From assembly GCA_029560815.1 (NCBI GenBank), contig JAKQKF010000550.1:1-9980 (forward strand): a DNA stretch of 9,980 bases, in the 5' to 3' direction. The stretch comes from a bacterium. Lineage in GTDB: Bacteria > KSB1 > UBA2214. The position numbers and the translations under genes were made by a program. Shown in pieces: positions 5,908-9,980 of the stretch (position 1 is the stretch's first letter; each line of letters begins with the position of its first letter). The notes below the pieces were generated by a model. It was not told where the DNA came from, did not search any database, and saw only the letters and a list, made by a program, of their open reading frames with translations.

Positions 5908-7617
5908 ATGAAAAATAATCCTGTCCGATATCTGTTCGCCTTGCTGCTGATGGTGGGGATCTTTTCCACCGCCGCCGGCCAGGCCCCGCTCGTTGCGGAG
6001 CGACCCTATGAACCCGTGGTGCTGCGCGGCGGAGTGTTGAGCGCCCACTACGGTTATCCCGTCAGCGAGGTCTACCTTTACGCGTGGGACGGCGCGTCCT
6101 GGAGCTGGAGGATGATGCCTTTTCAGATCGATGAGCGCATCCGCACCATCGATCCTAACGGAGATGGCGAAACCCAGCGTCACAGCTATTTTATCGCCGA
6201 CGACGGAGTGATCGATATCGATGACGAGCTGGTCTTTATGGTGCGGGACATGGGCGACAAGGCCCCGGAGCGGGCCTGGATCCCCAATCCCGAATCGAAA
6301 GAGTTCAACCGCATCGAGCTGCGCGCCTATGATCCGGACGATCCCGCCATCGATGCCTATGCCTACCTCTATCGTTCGCCAACCATCACCGAGACGGTGC
6401 CGGCGCCTTATGAATTTGTCTATTACAGCGCACAAGACAGCATCGACAGTAAGTATTACTCTGTGGGAATAAATTCCAAGATCGGCCTGGTAGAAGATAT
6501 CTCGATAAAGCCGCCTTTCGGCTCCGGGCAGGATCTTTTCGACCGGCAGAAGATCCGCGCCACGGCTGTAATTGGAGCCGGACCCTTGGGGGATATGCGT
6601 CTGGATAGAAAGACGGAAAGCCTGATCAAGGTGGTGCCCGGCTACCGCGAGGTGACCCGCCAGCCGGTGGTGCGTCTGGTCCGCGAGGTGCGCCAGACCT
6701 TCAATCTCGGCATTGCGGAGCTTGAGGAGGGGATGACCTTTTACGTCACCACCCGCTTCTACCCCTTCAACGGCCGGGTCGCTGGCGGTTCCGCCCTCGA
6801 CGAGGCCAGCCTGAAAGCGGCCGTGCCGGAGTGGAGTGATCCTTTTCTTCTCTTTATGGCCTTGCGGCAATCCTGGGATTTCAGTCCCGCCGCAGCGGGG
6901 ATGCGCTACTACAACAAGCGCAACAGCGGCGTCCTCGTCGACGGCGTTCCCGACGTGGTCGACAAGTCCATCGAGCGGCCGATCCGCGACTGGAACCTGA
7001 TCACCGGCGAGCAGGGGGCCCTCTTTTCCTTCACCTCGCTGCCTGATACCGTGGCCGAGTCCATCTCACTCTATTATTATGACAACAGCGCCGGCGGGAC
7101 CGGCGATCCGGATTCCCTCCGGTTTTTCGACACCGGCGAACCGGGCTCCTGGGGGGATTTTGGCTTCAGCATGTGGAACGCCAAGAGCCTCGATCTCTCT
7201 TTTGAGATGTACTTCCTGCCTAATACCTTTAACAAGGCCGAGCAAGCGGAGAAGCTCGCCCATGCGGTGGAAAAGCCGGTCTGGGTCGCCTACCAGTCCA
7301 CTACCGTCGTCGAGGGCCGCCCCGATGGTGCCGCGCCGAACACTTTTATGCTCGCCCAGAACTGGCCCAATCCCTTCAATCAGGAGACCGCCCTCTCATT
7401 CTCCCTGCCCGGAGCGGAGCGTATCCGGTTTGATATTCTGGATGCCCGGGGGCGCCTGGTGCGCCGCCTTGCGGAGGGCTCTTATTCCGGCGGCGAGCAC
7501 CGGCTGCGCTGGGACGGCCGCGACTTCGACGGCAAGGCCCTGCCGTCGGGGATCTATTTTTACCAGCTGACCGGTGCATCGCAGACGCTGCGGCAGAAAC
7601 TGCTGCTGCTGCGCTAA
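5908..7617 (+). CDS. Secreted protein SP2 with canonical T9SS-type/FlgD-like C-terminal sorting domain
   Basis: A 569-residue paralogue of the 1418-3049 product; I do not recognise the body family. Residues 1-25 are a signal peptide (hydrophobic YLFALLLMVGIFSTAAGQA). Body blocks shared with SP1: YEPVVLRGGVL (34-44), MPFQIDE (70-76), IDIDDELVFMVRDMGDKAPE (102-121), YLYRS (153-157), RQSWDFSPAAAGM (320-332), VDGVPDVVD (344-352), TGEQGAL (366-372), SLYYYDNSAGGTGD (387-400) and WGDFGF (415-420). An Asp-rich loop DPNGDGE (82-88) resembles a Ca-binding turn and is absent from SP1. The C-terminal ~90 residues are a textbook type A sorting domain: NWPNPFNQET (485-494), FDILDARGRLVRRL, GGEHRLRWDGRDFDGKALPSGIYFYQL and LLLLR at the end. 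It is predicted to be exported and surface-attached or released, probably by a type IX-like route. It is 12 nt from the lipoprotein gene and likely in one operon with it and TBDR2. Function unknown. Confidence 0.87.
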   Translation: MKNNPVRYLFALLLMVGIFSTAAGQAPLVAERPYEPVVLRGGVLSAHYGYPVSEVYLYAWDGASWSWRMMPFQIDERIRTIDPNGDGETQRHSYFIADDGVIDIDDELVFMVRDMGDKAPERAWIPNPESKEFNRIELRAYDPDDPAIDAYAYLYRSPTITETVPAPYEFVYYSAQDSIDSKYYSVGINSKIGLVEDISIKPPFGSGQDLFDRQKIRATAVIGAGPLGDMRLDRKTESLIKVVPGYREVTRQPVVRLVREVRQTFNLGIAELEEGMTFYVTTRFYPFNGRVAGGSALDEASLKAAVPEWSDPFLLFMALRQSWDFSPAAAGMRYYNKRNSGVLVDGVPDVVDKSIERPIRDWNLITGEQGALFSFTSLPDTVAESISLYYYDNSAGGTGDPDSLRFFDTGEPGSWGDFGFSMWNAKSLDLSFEMYFLPNTFNKAEQAEKLAHAVEKPVWVAYQSTTVVEGRPDGAAPNTFMLAQNWPNPFNQETALSFSLPGAERIRFDILDARGRLVRRLAEGSYSGGEHRLRWDGRDFDGKALPSGIYFYQLTGASQTLRQKLLLLR

Positions 7618-7624
7618 GGGGGGC
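7616..7624 (+). promoter_or_regulatory. Ribosome binding site of the lipoprotein gene
   Basis: The purine run AAGGGGGGC overlaps the end of the SP2 stop codon and lies 5 nt before ATG 7630, so ribosomes finishing SP2 may hand over directly. Confidence 0.5.
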
Positions 7625-7629
7625 TTTTC

Positions 7630-8475
7630 ATGCTGAAACAATATTTTCTGATAATTCTGGCCGCGGCAGCCCTCGGCGCGAGCTGTTCAGGTGATCACGG
7701 CCTTGCTCCGCAGCCGGGTCGCCTGGTTGTGGATGTCATTTTTAGAGGCACTCCTCCAACCACGACCCAGGGGATCTATCTGATCGTGGCGCCCCAGTTC
7801 CCGCCCCATGCCATCAATGAACTCTATCACAGCTCCAACAGCCTGCCCATCGATCGCGACAGCGTACGGGCCGTGATCGATCTGCCCTACGGCCACTATG
7901 ACGCCATCAGCCTGTGGTGGTACAGCAACGAGACCAAGTCCAATCTCGCCGATGTGCTGGCCCTGCCGATCGTTCAGGACACCGCGGGCGTATGGCAGCC
8001 CATGAGTTTCGACCTGAACCGCAATACACCCAGCGACTATGTAAAACTTTACCCCGACTGGCGGAAGGTCAACCGCGATGCCAGCCTGGAGGGGACGATC
8101 ACCTTCAGCGGGCCTTTCCCGAAAAACACCCTCGCCACCGCCATTGCCGCCTACGCCTACGAGCCCAAGAGTAATATCGAATATCTCATTTATATGAGTT
8201 CTATCGATTTCAGCATCGGCACCAATCCGTACAAATACAAACTGCCCATCCGCGCCGGCACGATCAGCTATCTGGTGGTGCTCTGGCTGCCGGAGCGGGC
8301 CAGCATGACCGGCTTTACGGAGCTGGGTTTTTATCAGGATCCGGCTTCACCCGGGATTCCGCTCAAGCTCAAGATCAAATCGGGCGAGACCCGCACCGGT
8401 CTGAACATTCATGCGGACTGGTCCAACGCAGAACAGGCCATCTGGAGTACGACCCGGAGAGGGGGGAGGGAGTGA
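7630..8475 (+). CDS. Putative lipoprotein with two repeated beta-rich domains, TBDR2 partner
   Basis: A 281-residue protein with no family I recognise. The N-terminus has a short lipoprotein-like signal (MLKQY, hydrophobic LIILAAAALGA, then SC) with Cys19 as the candidate lipidation site. The lipobox LGASC has Gly at -3 where Leu is usual, so lipidation is likely but not certain. The mature part falls into two similar halves. Half 1 (about 31-130): GRLVVDVIFRGTPP, LPYGHYDAISLWW, then LADVLALP and VWQPMSFDL. Half 2 (about 152-264): SLEGTITFSGPFP, IRAGTISYLVVLWL, then TGFTELGFY and IPLKLKI. This pattern suggests tandem beta-sandwich (transthyretin/Ig-like) folds. It shows no helix-rich SusD character. 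The stop overlaps the start of TBDR2 (TGATG), implying tight coupling and a role with the receptor at the outer membrane, perhaps as a binding or accessory subunit. The role is inferred from context only. Confidence 0.8.
   Translation: MLKQYFLIILAAAALGASCSGDHGLAPQPGRLVVDVIFRGTPPTTTQGIYLIVAPQFPPHAINELYHSSNSLPIDRDSVRAVIDLPYGHYDAISLWWYSNETKSNLADVLALPIVQDTAGVWQPMSFDLNRNTPSDYVKLYPDWRKVNRDASLEGTITFSGPFPKNTLATAIAAYAYEPKSNIEYLIYMSSIDFSIGTNPYKYKLPIRAGTISYLVVLWLPERASMTGFTELGFYQDPASPGIPLKLKIKSGETRTGLNIHADWSNAEQAIWSTTRRGGRE
8465..8469 (+). promoter_or_regulatory. Ribosome binding site of TBDR2
   Basis: GGAGG inside the last lipoprotein codons, 5 nt before ATG 8475; it supports this start and the one-base stop/start overlap. 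Confidence 0.65.
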
Positions 8476-9980
8476 TGACGCTGATCCGTAAAGCGGCCGC
8501 CCGAATCTGCCCGGAGAGGTCTGCGGTTCTCTTGCTGCTCTGCCTCTTCCTGCTGCCTGCTCTTCTCCTCGCCCAGGGCAGCCTGCGCGGACGCGTCACC
8601 GACCAGGATAACGGCCAGCCCCTGCCGGGGGCCAACATCCAGGTGTCGGGCACCCTGCGCGGCGCGGTCGCCGACGCCAATGGACGCTATCTGGTCACCC
8701 AGGTGCCAGCGGGTCTCTACACTGTGCGCATCTCCATGATGGGCTACCGCAGCCGGACCCTGGAAAAGATCGGCCTGAGCGATGGCCGGGAGACCCCCCT
8801 GGATGTGAAACTCAAGCCCACACCGATCGAGATGGACCCGGTGATCATCTCCGCCGGCAAGACCCAGCAGTCACTCGACCAGGCGCCGGTCTCGCTTTCG
8901 GTGGTCTCCTCGCTGGAGATCAAGCAGCGCAGCGCCACCAATATTCAGGAAGCGCTCGAATCGGCCCCGGGCGTCCATTTTATCGGCAACCAGATCAATA
9001 TCCGCGGCTCGACCGGCTATACCTTCGGGGCCGGCAACAAGGTGCTGCTCCTGCTCGACGGGGTGCCGGTCTACGCCAGCGACACCGGCGAGTTCAACTG
9101 GGACATGCTGCCGCCCCTGGACATCGAGCAGATCGAGGTGGTCAAGGGCGCCGGCTCCACCCTCTGGGGGGCCTCCGCCCTGGGCGGCGTGGTCAACGTC
9201 CTGACCAAGGAGCCCGACCCGGAGGGCCGCCTGCTCTTCTCCTATACCGCCGCCCGCTATGACAAGCCCCTTTATGAGGAGTGGCAGTGGACTGACCCCA
9301 ACCGGCTGCACTATACGCGCGAAGACCTCAGCTACAGCCGCCGCATCGGCCGGCTGGGCGGGCGCATCTCCCTCGGCCGCTTTATGACTACCGGCTATAC
9401 CCAGATCGGCGATGCGGTCAAGTACAATCTCACCGGCAAGTTCGATTATCAGTGGGAGAGCGGCGTCAAGTGGACCGTCTACAGCGCCTACAGCCACATC
9501 AACCGCGGTTTTTTCATCCAGTGGAAGGGGCCCAACGATCCCTACGAGGTCGATCCCGGCAACCTCGGCAATCATGCCAAAACCAATCAGCTCAACAGCT
9601 ATACCAAGCTGGTCGTCCCTTTTTCGCCGACTTTCGCGATGAATTTCCGCGCTTCCCTGGTGCGCACGCTGATGGGCAACCAGTTCGGGGCCGGCGGCAA
9701 TTTCAATCCCGCCTACGGCGAGGGACTCGAGCTTCAGGCCGACTGGATCCCGCAGTTCAATCACACCGTCACCGCCGGAGTGCAGTTCCAGCACGACGCC
9801 GGCTCGACCAGGTATTTCGGCTCTCACAAGGGCTACTTTATCGGCCCCTTCCTGCAGGACGAATGGAAAATGCGCGAGAACCTGCGCACAACCCTGGGTT
9901 TCCGCTACGACCGCTACCAGCTGGTCGGCGGCCTCAAGGAGGACCTCTTCTCCCCCCGCATCGGCGTCAACTGGCAGCCC
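8475..9980 (+). CDS. TonB-dependent receptor TBDR2, N-terminal 502 residues (3' end outside window)
   Basis: An outer-membrane active transporter, open without a stop to the right edge. Seen in order: signal peptide (charged RKAAAR, hydrophobic 17-32, LLAQG); a carboxypeptidase regulatory-like domain at about 35-114 (GSLRGRVTDQDNGQPLPGAN, GTLRGAVADANGRYLV, VPAGLYTVRISMMGYRS); a TonB-box-like segment DPVIISAGK (121-129); a plug domain at about 135-248 with the hallmarks IQEALESAPGV, NQINIRGS, LLLLDGVPVY, IEQIEVVKGAGSTLWGASAL and GGVVNVLTK; then barrel strands. By alignment with TBDR1, about 225 more residues are missing, for a total near 725. The N-terminal extension is typical of SusC-like and other FCB receptors, but no SusD-like gene is adjacent; a beta-rich lipoprotein precedes it instead. 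The substrate cannot be assigned. Confidence 0.95.
   Translation, partial: MTLIRKAAARICPERSAVLLLLCLFLLPALLLAQGSLRGRVTDQDNGQPLPGANIQVSGTLRGAVADANGRYLVTQVPAGLYTVRISMMGYRSRTLEKIGLSDGRETPLDVKLKPTPIEMDPVIISAGKTQQSLDQAPVSLSVVSSLEIKQRSATNIQEALESAPGVHFIGNQINIRGSTGYTFGAGNKVLLLLDGVPVYASDTGEFNWDMLPPLDIEQIEVVKGAGSTLWGASALGGVVNVLTKEPDPEGRLLFSYTAARYDKPLYEEWQWTDPNRLHYTREDLSYSRRIGRLGGRISLGRFMTTGYTQIGDAVKYNLTGKFDYQWESGVKWTVYSAYSHINRGFFIQWKGPNDPYEVDPGNLGNHAKTNQLNSYTKLVVPFSPTFAMNFRASLVRTLMGNQFGAGGNFNPAYGEGLELQADWIPQFNHTVTAGVQFQHDAGSTRYFGSHKGYFIGPFLQDEWKMRENLRTTLGFRYDRYQLVGGLKEDLFSPRIGVNWQP

Noticed and set aside
4897..6870. Very long antisense open frame (657 codons) opposite the MscS gene and SP2
   Set aside because: It spans two unrelated real genes and their junction, and shows no domain or signal. 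GC-rich third positions remove stops on the opposite strand.
7591..7615. CTG-repeat-like tract and small GCAG/CTGC hairpins at the end of SP2
   Set aside because: It encodes the conserved LLLLR tail of the sorting domain; codon choice explains the repeat.
7630..8475. SusD-type partner for TBDR2
   Set aside because: At 281 residues and beta-rich it is far smaller than SusD (about 500 residues, helical TPR-like) and shows none of its motifs.
8871..9827. Antisense open frame opposite TBDR2
   Set aside because: TBDR2 shows plug and barrel motifs throughout this stretch; the antisense translation looks like compositional shadow.
1..9980. CRISPR arrays, tRNA/rRNA genes, insertion sequences, phage genes
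   Set aside because: No regularly spaced repeats, cloverleaf or rRNA signatures, transposase or integrase motifs were seen on either strand.

Overview
The window is a GC-rich stretch (roughly 60% by eye) with every supported gene on the + strand. It codes for outer-membrane TonB-dependent receptors and for secreted proteins with FlgD-like / type IX-style C-terminal sorting domains. Together these point to a Gram-negative bacterium of the Fibrobacteres-Chlorobi-Bacteroidetes (FCB) side of the tree, most like candidate phyla such as KSB1/Calditrichota. This placement is inferred from protein style only; no rRNA or marker gene is present.

Layout: (1) bases 1-1418 hold the C-terminal ~471 residues of a TonB-dependent receptor (TBDR1), cut by the window edge. 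(2) 1418-3049 is a secreted protein (SP1), joined to TBDR1 by a TGATG stop/start overlap. (3) 3050-3216 is a short intergenic gap with a stem-loop and a good sigma70-like promoter. (4) 3217-4906 is a long-chain acyl-CoA synthetase/AMP-forming ligase broken into two frames by a small indel near 4342-4349. (5) 4948-5880 is a small MscS-type mechanosensitive channel. (6) 5908-7617 is a second secreted protein (SP2), a clear paralogue of SP1, with a textbook sorting domain. (7) 7630-8475 is a putative lipoprotein built of two similar beta-rich halves. (8) 8475 to the window end is a second TonB-dependent receptor (TBDR2), which stays open at the right edge. It is a paralogue of TBDR1 and carries an N-terminal carboxypeptidase-regulatory-like domain and a plug.

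The main story is two related modules, TBDR1-SP1 and SP2-lipoprotein-TBDR2, on either side of a lipid/mechanosensing gene pair. In both modules a TonB-dependent receptor is translationally coupled (TGATG) to a secreted or lipid-anchored partner, and both contain a member of the same unrecognised secreted family. This resembles the logic of SusC/SusD pairs, but with a different, non-SusD partner. A surface capture-and-import system is a reasonable hypothesis; its substrate cannot be read from the sequence.
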